Source of the DNA: Inia geoffrensis
Taxonomy: Eukaryota > Chordata > Mammalia > Artiodactyla > Iniidae
Reading direction: 5' to 3'
NCBI GenBank assembly: GCA_036417435.1
Contig: CM070908.1
Span: 49,633,090-49,697,089 of the forward strand
DNA: 64,000 nucleotides
Part shown: positions 11,929-22,930 of the stretch, piece by piece
Layout of the letters: the number at the start of each line of letters is the position of its first letter
Numbering within the stretch: position 1 is the first letter of the stretch
Position numbers and translations under genes: made by a program
The notes under the pieces: model-generated
The model's input: only the letters and a program-made list of their open reading frames with translations
Database searches by the model: none
What the model was told of the DNA's origin: nothing

Positions 11929-13375
11929 AGCCCACACACCTCTGGTCACCTAATCTATGACAAAGGAGGCAAAAATATACATGGAGAAAAGACAGCCTCT
12001 TCAATAAGCAGTGCTGGGAAAACTGGACAGCTACATGTAAAAGAATGAAATTAGAACACTCCCTAACACCATACACAAAAATAAACTCAAAATGGATTAA
12101 AGACCTAAATGTAAGGCCAGGCACTATAAAACTCTTAGAGGAAACCGTAGGCAGAACAATCTTTGACATAAATCACAGCAACAACTTTTTTACCCTCGTC
12201 CTAGAGTAATGTAAATTAAAACAAAAATAAACAAATGGGACCCAATTAAACTTAAAACCTTCTGCAGAGCAAAGGAAACCCTAAACAAGATGAAGAGATA
12301 ACCCTCAGAATGGGAGAAAATATTTGCAAATGAAGCAACTGACAAAGCATTAATCTCCAAAATATATAACCAGCTCATACAGCTCAATATCAAAAAAACA
12401 AACAACCCAATCAAAAAATGGGTGGAAGACCTAAACAGACACTTCTCCAAAGAAGACATACAGATGGCCACGAGGCACATGAAAAGATGCTCAACATCAC
12501 TAATTATTAGAGAAATGCAAATCAAAACCACAGTGAGGTATCACCTCACACCAGTCAAAATGGCCATCATAAAAAATCTACAAACAATAAATGCTGGAGA
12601 GGGTGTGGAGAAAAGGGAACCCTCATACACTGTTGGTGGGAGTGTAATTTGATACAGCCACTGTGGAGAACAGTATGGAGGTTCCTTAGAAAACTAAAAA
12701 TAGAACTACCATATGACCCAACAATCCCACTACTGGGCATATACCCAGAGAAGACCATAATTCAAAAAAACACACGCACCCCAATATTCATTGCAGCACT
12801 ATTTACAACAGCCAGGACATGGAAGCAACCTAGATGTCCATCAACACAGGAATGGACAAAGAAGATGTGGTACACATATACAATGGAGTATTACTCAGTG
12901 ATAAAAAGGAATGAAACTGGGTCATTTGTAGATACGTGAATGGACCTAGAGAGTGTCATACAGAGTGAAGTTAGTCAGAAAGAGAAAAGCAAATATCACA
13001 CAATAATGCATATATGTGGAACCTAGAAAAACAGTATAGATGATCTTATTTGTAAAGCAGAAATAGAGACACAGATGTAGAGAACAAATATATGGATACC
13101 AAGGGGAAAATGGGTTGGGTGGGAGGAATTGGGGACTGGGATTGACACATATACATTATTGATACTATGTATAAAATAGACAACTGATGGGAACATTCTA
13201 TACAGCACAGGGAGCTCTACCCAAAGCACTGTGGTAACCTAAATGGGAGGAAAGTCCAAAAGGGAGGGGATATCTGTATGTGTATGGCTGATTAATTTTG
13301 TTGTGCAGTGGAGGCTAACACAACATTGTAAGGCAACCATACTCCAATAAAAATTAATAAAAAATATTTATAGGT
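11929..13375 (+). mobile_element. 5'-truncated younger L1 (ORF2 C-terminus, 3'UTR)
   Basis: Starting at CCCACACACCTCTGGTCACC, the text matches the full-length L1 at 19888-27137 from about 25650 onward: ORF2 C-terminal domain, the cysteine-rich end region, 3'UTR ('cacagggagctctacc', 'aacacaacattgtaagg') and an A-rich end after AATAAA. Frames at 12422-12652 and 12649-12939 are ORF2 scraps with the '[14 protein letters not shown]' and 'YTMEYYSVIKRNE' motifs. It sits inside the ancient L1 above. I see no clear target duplication. Confidence 0.9.
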
Positions 13376-13890
13376 TTAAAAAAAAGTAAATTGCAAACAT
13401 CATAACATTTTACCCTTAAGGACTTTGGCATGCCTCTGAAGACATGAAGAATGAAGACATTTTCTTGCATAACCATAAAAAAAAAAGAAAGAAAGAATGG
13501 AGGATCTTGGAAGAATCTTCAAATATTTTGAAACAAAATACTAATTAACCCACAGGTCAAATAAGAAGTCAATAAAAGAAATTAGAAGATAAATGAACTG
13601 AATGCAAATAAAAACAAGACATTTCCAAATATGTGGGCTGTAGTAAAGGCAGTAATAGAAAGAAATTGATAGCACTAAATTCCTATATTTGAAAATAAGA
13701 AAGCCTCAAATCAATGACCTATTTTCTACCTTAAGAACAAGGAATAAGAGAAACAAATTAAACCCAAGGTCAGGAGAGGAAAGGAAATAAGAAAGAGCAG
13801 AGAATATATCACTGAAATAGAAAACAGAAAAATAGTAGAGTAAATCAATGAAACGAACAGCAGTTTCTCTGACAGCATCAATAAAATTGA

Positions 13891-14213
13891 TTTTAAAAAA
13901 TTCTAGACAGGTCTTCCCTGCTGGAGCAGGGGTTAAGAGTCTTCCTGCCAGAGCAGGGGACACAGGTTCAAGCTCTGGTCCTGAAGGATCCCACATGCCA
14001 CGAAGCAACTAGGCCTGTGCACCACAACTACTGAAGCCCACATGCCTAGAGCCCATGCTCTGCAACAAGAAAAGCCACCACAATGAGAAGCCCACGCACC
14101 ACAACAAAGAGTAGCCTCCACTAGCCACAACTAGAGAAAGTCCACGCGCAGCAACGAAGACCCAACACAGCCAAAAATAAATAAATAAATTTATTTTAAA
14201 AAATATTCTAGGC
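13891..14213 (+). mobile_element. CHR SINE, plus strand, older full form
   Basis: The tRNA-like head 'cttccctgctggagcagggg' and 'acacaggttcaagctctgg' are followed by the CHR body of repeated 'cacaactactgaagcccacatgcctagagcccatgctctgcaac' phrases and a (AAAT)n tail. TTTTAAAAAATTCTAGACA at 13891-13909 and its near copy at 14194-14213 (TTTTAAAAAATATTCTAGGCA) mark an imperfect target duplication. The insertion is in the ancient L1. Confidence 0.92.
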
Positions 14214-14828
14214 AAATTGATTAGGAATTAGAAAATTAGAAAAACGACAGCAAACACAAATTATAAGCATCAGGAATGAGAGAGGTAAAATTACTAGATA
14301 GATTCTACAACTATTAAAAAGGATAACAAAGAAATATTGTGATCACCTTTATGCCAATACACTCAACATCTTAGGTGAAATGGGTGCATTCCATAAAAGG
14401 CAAAAACTACCAAGCACACTTAATAAAAAACAGATACCTGGAATGTACTATATAAAGAATTGAATTTGTACATTAAAAACTTCTCACAAAGGAAACTTCA
14501 GGCCCAGATGGCTTCCCTGGGAATTCTTTCAAATATTTAATGAAGAAACGATATCAATCGTGCACAAATTCCTCCCAGAAAATTGGGGAGTTGAGCATTC
14601 TTCCCAACTCATTTTACTGAGAATAAAAATACTCTGATATCCAAACTAGGCAAAGATATTACAGGAAAAGAAAAATATAGACAAATAGCACTTGCTACCA
14701 TAAATACAAAAATTGTTAACAATGATTTAGCAAATCAAATTGAAAACTATGAAAAGTGTAATATATCATGACTGTGTAGGAAAGAATTTCCCCTAGCCAA
14801 AGAGAGGTCTAGCCTTTACCCTTAACCC

Positions 14829-16690
14829 TTGTTTTCATTGTCATTTGTCTCTAGGTATTTTTTGATTTCCTCTTTGATTTCTTCTGTCATCCATTGGTTG
14901 TTTAGTAACATACTGTTTAGCCTCCATGTGTTTGTGGTTCTTTACAGTTTATTTTTTCCTGTAATTGATTTCTAATCTCATAGCATTGTGGTCAGAAAAG
15001 ATGCTTGATATGATTTCAATTTTCTTAAATTTATTGAGGCTTGATTTGTGACCCAAGATGTGATCTATCCTGGAGAATGTTCCGTGTGCACCTTAGAAGA
15101 AAGTGCATTCTGCTGCTTTTGGATGGAATGCCCTATGTCAATTAAGTCCACCTGGTCTAATGTGTCATTTAAGGCCTGCATTTCCTTATTGATTTTCTGT
15201 CTGTATGATCTGTCCATTGGTGTAAATGGGGTGTTAAAATACCCCACTATTATTGTGTTACTGTTGATTTCCCCTTTTATGGCTGTTAGCATTTGCCTTA
15301 TATATTGAGGTGCTCCTATGTTGGGTGCATATATTTACAACTGTTATATCTTCTTCTTGGATTAATGCCTTGATCATTATGTAGTGTCCTTCCTTGTGTC
15401 TTGTAACTGTCTGTTTTAAAGTCTATTTTGTCTGATATGAGTATTGTTACTCCAGCTTTCTTTTGATTTCCACTTGCATGGAGTATCTTTTTCCAACCCC
15501 TTACTTTCAGTCTGTATGTGTCCCTAGGTCTGAGTGAGTCTCTTGTAGACAGCATATATATGGGTCTTATTTTTGTATCCATTCGGCCAGTCTACATCTT
15601 TTGGTTGGAGCACTTAACCCATTTACATTTAACATAATTATCTATATGTATGTTTCTATTGCCATTTTCTTAATCGTTTTAGATTTGTTTCTGTAGGTCT
15701 TTTTTCTTCCCTTCCTCTTTTGTTCTTTTCTCTTATGGTTTGATGACTATTTTTAGTGCTGTGTTTGGGTTGCTTTTTCTTTTGTGTGTGTGTTTCTATT
15801 GTAGCTTTTTGGTTTGTAGTTCCCATGAGGTTTTGATATAGCAGTCTCTATATATACAAGGTTGTTTTAAGTTGCTGGTCTCTTAGATCAGCTCAGTGCT
15901 TTGTGACCACCTAGAGGGGTGGCATAGGGAGGGTGAGAGGGAGATGCAAGAGGGAGGAGATAATGGGGATATATGTATATGTATAGCTGATTCACTTTGT
16001 TATAAAGCAGAAACTAACACATCATTGTAAAGCAATTATACTCTAACAAAGGTGTTAAAAAAAAAAGTTGCTGGTCTATTAATTTCAAAAGCAATTTCCA
16101 TTTCCTGCTTTTGTACTCTCCTCATGATTGCTGGTTTTGATATCATATTTATGTGTGGATTATTTCCTACTTTTACTGTATGTTTGCCTTTCCCAGTGAG
16201 CTTTCTCATTTGAGATTTTCTTGTTTCTAGCTGTGGTCTCTTCTTCCCCACCCCCAACACCTAGAGAAGTTCCTTTAGGATTTGTTGTAGAGCTGGTTTG
16301 GTGGTGCTGAATTCTCTTAACTTTTGCTTCTCTGTAAAGCTTTTGATTTCTCTGTCAAATCTGAATGAGAGCCTTGCTGGGTAGAGTATTCTTGGTTGTA
16401 GGTTTTTCCCTTTTATCACTTTGAATATATTGTGCCACTCCCTTCTGGCCTGCAGAGTTTCTCCTGAAAAATCAGCTGATAACCTTATGGGGATTCCCTT
16501 GTATGTTATTTGTTGCTTTCCCCTTGTTTTTTTTAATATTTTTCTTTGTATTTAATTTTTGTCAGTTTGATTACTGTGTGTGTCTGCATGTTCCTCTATG
16601 GGTTTATCCTATATGGGACTCTCTGTGCTTCCTGGACTTGGGTGACTGTTTCCTTTCACATGTTAGGGAAGTTTTCAGCTCTAATCAATT
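14829..16690 (-). mobile_element. L1 fragment, minus strand (ORF1 end through ORF2 endonuclease)
   Basis: Read on the minus strand, 16690 to about 16265 covers the C-terminal half of ORF1 ('gccagaagggagtggcacaatat', 'aaccaagaatactctacccagc', 'aattcagcaccaccaaacc'), and 15650 to 14829 covers the ORF2 endonuclease domain through the region equivalent to 23760 of the full-length copy. The 3' two thirds of ORF2 and the 3'UTR are absent, so both ends are broken. It is interrupted at 15869-16077. Positions 14777-14828 are not recognisable as L1. Confidence 0.88.
15869..16077 (+). mobile_element. Very short 5'-truncated L1 3' end nested in an opposite-strand L1
   Basis: About 180 bp of L1 3'UTR (from 'agatcagctcagtgctttgtgacc' to 'aagcaattatactctaacaaag' plus A10) lies inside the minus-strand L1. 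AAGTTGCTGGTCT at 15869-15881 repeats exactly at 16065-16077, and the host L1 resumes without loss after it. This is a textbook target-primed insertion. The 3'UTR is the same subfamily as the full-length L1 at 19888-27137. Confidence 0.94.
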
Positions 16691-16734
16691 TAGGAGGTCC
16701 TGGGTAAGGGTACCTGTTTTCAACAATTAAAATG

Positions 16735-17395
16735 ATTCATCCATACCTTCTCCTCTCATCCAGTGGCCAGATCCTTAGTAACTCAAATCTCTTTTACCAC
16801 AGCCTCAATCCAAGCATAATGTCCTGCCACACTGCAGGTGGGCCCAAGGTCCTCTACACTATATTCTCCAATTGGAGCAGAACCCTGCTAAAATCTTTCA
16901 TGGTTCTCCATGGCCTGCAGTTAAAGACCCTCCCTTAATGGAGCATCTAAAACCCCTGGTAATCTGGCCTTTCTCATCATGTCTTCCTCTCTCAGCTCAA
17001 ACTGCTCACATTTCCCCAGGTGCCCTGTGTTCTTATGATCACTTATACCTTCACCCAGACTCTTCCCTTTGCCTGGAATGTTACCCACCCCCCTTATCTG
17101 CTTAAAATTCAAATCTCTGTGTTATGAGATTCTTCGTAAAAAGGCTTGGTTCATTTTGCAAAGGAAAATTGTGTTTTTTTCCCCCTCATGTTCAGGTCTT
17201 GTTCATAACATGCCTGTAACTCTTATCACAGTGCTATGTGGGCTTTCCCTGTCTATGGGACCCCTCCTCTAAACCCTGAGCCACTGAAGCACCTGGATTG
17301 GGTTCTATTCAGCTCATTCCCAGATTCTAGCACAGTGCCTGGAACATATGAGGCATCTCTCAACATCCCTTAAGTGGCTGATTAATATTTTAATT
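16735..17395 (+). mobile_element. L2 LINE 3' portion
   Basis: L2 landmarks in order: 'catggttctccatggcctgcag', 'cccctggtaatctggcctttctc', 'cccttt-gcctggaatgttaccc', 'gattctagcacagtgcctggaacat' and a 'gatta-atatttt' end. All frames are degenerate. Pyrimidine-rich frames at 16732-17272 are by-products. Confidence 0.65.
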
Positions 17396-18825
17396 TATTT
17401 TCTCTCTCTCTTTTTTAACTAACTGAAAAAGATGGTTTAGAATAGAATGCGACAATGTTGGCATGCCCACAGCTACATGAAATAAAGATCTGTATCATTA
17501 TTAACATAATGAAAATGTGTTAAAGTATTTGCCTGTACAAGGACATCTGAGCAGTAATTTTTCATCCTCTGCCTGACATTGCTAGATAAAAAAATTTCGC
17601 TGGACCCTCAAACATGATTTATTTTTCCCAAAGATGGCTGGGCTCCATTTGCAGATAGGCATGGAGAATTTTGGAGACCAAAACATGATCAGATTATTAT
17701 TACCTGGATGGTTTTGCTTATTATTTTTCTCTGTAGTCAGAGATAAGAATCCCATAGATGAGGGACAAACTTACTTGAGACAAAGAAACTAAAGCACCCA
17801 TTTTGGATTTACAGTGTCCTGTGTTTGTCACAAATTTCTCTCCTAGTGGGGGCAGTTCATGGAATTTCCATACTTGAAGCCCCTGGTTTAACTCTTGTTA
17901 ACCCAAAGTTCACAGAAAGAAAAGAAAATTGAGTAAGGGGTGTCCCTTCCTATTTTATCTTCATCTCAGTAAGAAAGCTCGGAAATTTTATAATCACATG
18001 TTGTGATATGAGTACTCCATCCTGTTGACTAATATGCAGACATGACATGGTTACTTGACCCACACCAAACCTACCTCCACGCATACGACCTTCTGTGATC
18101 TTCCTATGTTGCTATTTCTTTCCTTCTCCGCTCCTATTCATTTATTTCCACAAACCAACTCTGTAAAGTATGTCACTTAACTGTCACAATCAAATTACTG
18201 TGTGGCAGGAAAAAAATCCACCCATACAACAAGAAAAACATGCTATAAGTTAGTTATCTTCAGGAGTTTTCTCTGTAGGTGATTTTGCAAATGCCCTAAA
18301 GAGTTTGAACCTCTATAACACTGTGCTAGTTTTGTTACTCAATATATTTTTTAAACGATGGTGATTACATGCATATTTCTCCCACAGTTTCTCCTCAGAG
18401 TTGAAATATTTTCTGGTTGGAGGACAAGAGTGGTAATTAAATTATTACTTAATCATCTCCTCAGGAAGGTAACATTTAAATTTATTGGCATTTAATGATC
18501 CTCCATGAGAGAGACCAACATCAGATTTTAGCAATTGGTTATATATTCAGAACAGAAATACTACAGTGGGTTCAGGAGGGAGGCAGTGGTGACCATGAAA
18601 GTGCTAGAAAGCAGAAAGCAGAAAGGAAGATCAAAGCAACTGCGGCTCCTTTATCTGATCGGGAGGCATGGGAGAGCAGGAAGACCTTTCAAAGTAGCTA
18701 AACAGACTTCTTGGGATTTTAGAACCACGGTAGGGGGGAAATTAGGTAACTTATCTAGAATTAATATACTGAAGAAAAACAGAGACTTAACAGATAATAT
18801 TTCATTTACTTAAATGGGGTGTTAT
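17396..18825. other. Unassigned DNA
   Basis: No gene, repeat family or regulatory element recognised. The open frames at 18495-18813 overlap each other in different frames and have no motif. Confidence 0.45.
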
Positions 18826-18915
18826 GTTAGAGAGGCATGGGGACTAGAGGGGATGCCAGGTCAGAGAGGTGTGGGGACCAGGGGGGTGCCAGATTAGAGA
18901 GGCGTGGTGGGCCAG
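18826..18915. repeat. Minisatellite, about 2.7 copies of a 33-34 bp unit
   Basis: Units at 18826-18859, 18860-18892 and 18893-18915 (partial) share a core of TTAGAGAGGCRTGG followed by GGACYAG and GGTGCCAG. They differ by a handful of substitutions and one-base gaps. The unit is G-rich on the plus strand. Confidence 0.85.
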
Positions 18916-19887
18916 CTAGTCTCTGTTTTCACGAAGATCAGATGGGAAGAATTTAGGTCACCTCCCTGGTCATTTAAGGGCACTGAGGCTTTTCAGCATT
19001 GGATGAAGAGTGGCGAACAAGCGTGTCTTTAGAGTTTACTATCATTTGCAGAGAACTATGCAGAAAAAAGATGAAAACACTATCTGAAGTTTGGGGGAAA
19101 AGTAATGTTCTCTTTAGTCTGAATTGATAAAATGTGTCCTATTCGTTGATAACAGGTAGGAAGAAAAGGTATGACAGGTACCTTCTGGAGTTTCTACCAT
19201 GACTTCCTGCCCATCTAGCTCAGCACTGCTCAGGCTTGTAGAGAAGGTGGAGAGTGAGTTTGCTGCCTGCTCTAATTCGTCTTCCCAGCTTCCCATGTGA
19301 CATGGGAGTATCTCATTTCCTTTGAATCAATGGAAAAGTCCATCACTGCCATTCTAAAAACACATTCTACATAAGTGCCTATCAAAATCAGGGAAGCCTC
19401 TTTAAGTCTCTCAAAGGCTACAAGAAGGACATTTCGCTAAAGAACTACAGAGCTTCAAAAACTATCAGAAGAATGTTCTTTGTGGTTGCCATTTTAGGTT
19501 CCTTAAATCTTCATCATTGTACTTGAATCTCCTCTTTCCTCTTGAGCACTGATAATTTGTCAAGACATGTCTAAGAGCTGAAAGAGAAAGAGATGGCCAA
19601 TATGGCACCGGTGATAGGGTGTGTATCAAAGAGCAGTGAAGCATATTCCAAAATCCAGTTGGCATTGAATTAAGGACACTATACCTGCACCTCCACCTTT
19701 CCAAGATTATTAGCAACCCAGGGCTGAGCTTCCTGGCACAGTCCAATACCCAGGAGAATGAGGCTTCCATTTAGTGTGTGGTGCCATAAACATTCTGGCC
19801 ATGAAATAAAATATCGACAGTCTGTCAAAAGAATCAAAATTTCCTATTTTTTAACTGTCAGGCTGTATGTGGCATTTTAGCTGAGTC
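18916..19887. other. Unassigned DNA upstream of the full-length L1
   Basis: No recognisable repeat or exon. A 101-codon minus-strand frame at 19465-19770 begins with ATG but shows no domain, and I give it no product. Confidence 0.45.
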
Positions 19888-19902
19888 AAGAAAAAGTACA
19901 CT

Positions 19903-21978
19903 GAAAAGAAAAAACAGGGACGAGGGGAAGATGGCAGAAGAGTAAGACACGGAGATCCCCTTCCTCCCCACAGGTACACCAGAAGTACATATACACGTGG
20001 AACAGCTCCTACAGAACACCTACTGAACGCTGGCAGAAGACCTCAGACCTCCCAAAAGGCAAGAAACTCCCCACGTATCTGGGTAGGGCAAAAGAAAAAA
20101 GAATAAACAGAGACAAAAGAATAGGGATGGGACCTGCACAAGCGGGAGGGAGCCGGGAAGGAGGAAAGGTTCCCACACACTAGGAAGCCCCTTCGCAGGC
20201 AGAGACTGCGGGTGGCGGAGGGGGAAAGCTTCGGAGCCATGGAGGAAAGCACAGCAACAGGGGTGCGGAGGGCAAAGCGGAGAGATTCCCGCACAGAGGA
20301 TCAGGGCCGACCGGCACTCACCAGCCCGAGAGGCTTTGCTCACCCGCCGGGGCGGGCGGGGGCTGGGAGCTGAGGCTTGGGCTTCCGTCGGAGCGCAAGG
20401 AGGGGACTGGGGTTGGCGGTGTGAACATAGCCTGAAGGGGTTAGTGCACCACAGCTAGCCGGGAGGGAGTCCGGGGAAAAGTGTGGACCTGTCGAAAAGG
20501 CAAGAGACTTTTTCTTCCCTCTTTGTTTCCTGGTGCGCGAGGAGAGGAGATTAAGAGCGCTGCTTGAAGGAGCTCCAGAGAAGAGCGTGAGCCGCGGTTA
20601 AAAGCGTGGACCCCAGAGACGGGCCTGAGACGCTAAGGCTGCTGCTGCTGCCACCAAGAAGCCTGTGTGCGAGCACAGGTCACTATCCACACCCCCCTTC
20701 CAGGGAGCCTGTGCAGCCCGCCACTGCCAGGGTCCCGGGATCCAGGGACAACTTCCCCGGGAGAAGCACTGCGCGCCTCAGGCTGGTGCAACGTCATGCT
20801 GGCTTCTGCTGCCACAGGCTCGCCCCGCATCTGTACCCCTCCCTCCCCCACAGTCTAAGTGAGCCAGAGCCACTTAATCAGCTACTCCTTTAACCCCGTC
20901 CTGTCTGAGCAAAGAACAGACGGCCTCAGGTGACCTACACGCAGAGGCGGGGCCAGATCCAAACCTGAACCCTGGGAGCTGTGAGAACAAAGAAGAGAAA
21001 GGGAAATCTCTCCCAGCAGCCTCATAAGAAGCGGATTAAAGCTCCACAATCAACATGATGTACCCTGCATGTGTGGAATACATGAATAGACAACGAATCA
21101 TCCCAAATTGAGGAGGTGGACTTTGAGAGCAAGATTTATTATTTTTTCCCCTTTTCCTCTTTTTGTGAGCGTGTAAGTGTATGCTTCTGTGAGAGATTTT
21201 ATCTATATAGCTTTGCTTCCACCATTTATCCTAGGGTTCTATCCGTCCACTGTTTTTTTTTTTTTCAATTTTTTTTCTTAATAATTATTTTTTATTTTAA
21301 TAACTTTATTATATTTTCTTACTTTGTTTTATTTTACTTTACCTTTTCTTTTTTCCTTCCTTCCCTCCTTCCTTCCTTCCTCCCTCCCTCCTTTCTTTCT
21401 TTCCTTCTTTCTTTTCTTTCTTTCTTTCTTTCTACTTCTACTAATTCTTTCTTTCTACTTTTTCTCCCTTTTATTCTGAGCCATGTGGATGAAAGGCTCC
21501 TGGTGCAGCAGCCAGGAGTCAGTGCTGTGCCTCTGAGGTGGGAGAGCCAACTTCAGGACACTGGTCCACAAGAGGCCTCTCAGCTGCACATAATATCAAA
21601 CGGTGAAAATCTCCCAGAGATCTCCATCTCAACACCAGCACCCAGCGTCACTCAACAACCAGCAAGCTACAGTGCTGGACACCCTATGCCAAACAACTAG
21701 CAAGACAGGAACACAACCGCACCCATTAGCAGAGAGGCTGCCTAAAATCATAATAAGTCCACAGACACCTCGAAACAAACCACCAGACGTGGACCTGCCC
21801 ACCAGAAAGACAAGATCCGGCCTCATCCACCAGAACACAGGCACTAGTCCCCTCCATCAGGAAGCCTACACAACCCACTGAACCAACCTTAGCCACTGGG
21901 GACAGACACCAAAAACAACGGGAACTACGAACCTGCAGCCTGCAAAAAGGAGACCACAAACACAGTAAGATAAGCAAA
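19903..21978 (+). promoter_or_regulatory. L1 5'UTR / internal promoter region
   Basis: About 2.1 kb precede ORF1. The first 1 kb (to about 20950) is rich in G+C and CpG, as expected for an L1 internal promoter that starts transcription at its own 5' end. 'aagatggcagaag' at about 19928 is close to the YY1-type core (AAGATGGC) known near L1 starts; that this site acts the same way here is inference. Open frames in this interval, including the 194-codon one from 21116, are untranslated-region by-products. Confidence 0.75.
21341..21470 (+). repeat. Polypyrimidine CCTT/CTTT tract inside L1 5'UTR
   Basis: A nearly uninterrupted C/T stretch of CCTT, CCTCC and CTTT units lies about 500 bp before ORF1. 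It encodes a run of Ser, Phe and Leu in the spurious frame from 21116, which explains that frame's odd composition. Confidence 0.85.
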
Positions 21979-22872
21979 ATGAGAAGACAGAAAAACACAT
22001 AGCAGATGTAGGAGAAAGGTAAAAACCCACCAGACCTAACAAATGAAGAGGAAATAGGCAGTCTACCTGAAAAAGAATTCAGAATAATGATAGTAAAGAT
22101 GATCCAAAATCTTGGAAATAGAATAGACAAAATGCAAGAAACATTTAACAAGGAACTAGAAGAACTACAGATGAAACAAACAATGATGAGCAACACAATA
22201 AATGAAATTAAAAATACTCTACATGGGATCAATAGCAGAATAACTGAGACAGAAGAACAGATAAGTGACCTGGAAGATAAAATAGTGGAAATAACTACTG
22301 CAGAGCAGAATAAAGAAAAAAGAATGAAAAGAACTGAGGACAGTCTCAGAGACCTCTGGGATAACATTAAATGAACCAACATTCGAATTATACGGGTTCC
22401 AGAAGAAGAAGAGAAAAAGAAAGGGACTGAGAAAATATTTGAAGAGATTATAGTTGAAAACTTCCCTAATATGGGAAATGAAATAGTTCATCAAGTCCAG
22501 GAAGCACAGAGAGTCCTATACAGGATAAGTCCAAGGAGAAATACGCCAAGACACATATTAATCAAACTGTCAAAAGTAAAATACAAAGAAAGCATATTAA
22601 AAGCAGCAAGGGAAAAACTACAAATAACACACAAGGGAATCCCCATAACCTTAACAGCAGATCTTTCAGCAGAAACTCTGCAAGCCAGAAGGGACTGGCA
22701 GGACATATTTAAAGTGATGAAGGAGAAAAACCTGCAACCAAGATTACTCTACCCAGCAAGGATCTCAATCAGATTTGATGGAGAAATTAAAACCTTTACA
22801 GACAAGCAAAAGCTGAGAGAGTTCAGCACCACCAAACCAGCTTTACAACAAATGCTAAAGGAACTTATCTAG
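21979..22872 (+). pseudogene. L1 ORF1 (RNA-binding protein), disabled by stops
   Basis: ORF1p is the L1 trimeric RNA chaperone that coats L1 RNA. The ATG at 21979 follows the 5'UTR, and one frame runs to TAG at 22870-22872 (about 297 codons), broken by stops at 22000 (TAG), 22009 (TAG) and 22372 (TGA). Residues from 22087 to 22371 form the heptad-rich coiled coil (ITETEEQISDLEDKIVE). Residues from 22375 hold the RRM-like part and the C-terminal domain (NTPRHILIKLSK, LQARRDWQDIFKVMKEKN, LYPARISIRFDGE). No frameshift is needed. The stop at 22372 could derive from a CGA codon by CpG decay. Confidence 0.95.
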
Positions 22873-22930
22873 GCAAGAAACACAAGAGAAGGAAAAGACC
22901 TAAAATAACAAACCCAACACAATTAAGAAA

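Larger units (their letters stand above)
9830..14776 (+). mobile_element. Ancient L1 (L1M-age) with ORF1 and ORF2 relics, split by younger insertions
   Basis: Three blocks (9830-11928, about 13376-13890, 14214-14776) read as one decayed plus-strand L1. The first carries ORF1-like text ('gacacagatgatag', 'cattaaaacagtcattataac') and then the ORF2 endonuclease region ('aaatacaaatggtctaagt', 'gacagaccatattctaggtcat'). The second and third carry the ORF2 middle and the start of the reverse transcriptase region ('ttcaggcccagatggcttccctgg', 'attgttaacaatgatttagcaaatc'). Every frame is closed by many stops. It is far more diverged than the L1 inserted into it, so it is much older. Confidence 0.78.

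Noticed and set aside
9830..14776. Ruminant BovB LINE as an explanation for LINE sequence
   Set aside because: The text matches L1 ORF1/ORF2 order, and no BovB-like segment was recognised anywhere in the window.
20606..20893. CpG-rich stretch as a host CpG-island promoter with a 95-codon frame
   Set aside because: It falls inside the 5'UTR of the full-length L1, bounded by its target duplication, and is better explained as the L1 promoter.
21116..21700. 194-codon open frame before L1 ORF1
   Set aside because: It lies in the L1 5'UTR and reads through a C/T-rich tract, giving Ser/Phe/Leu runs.
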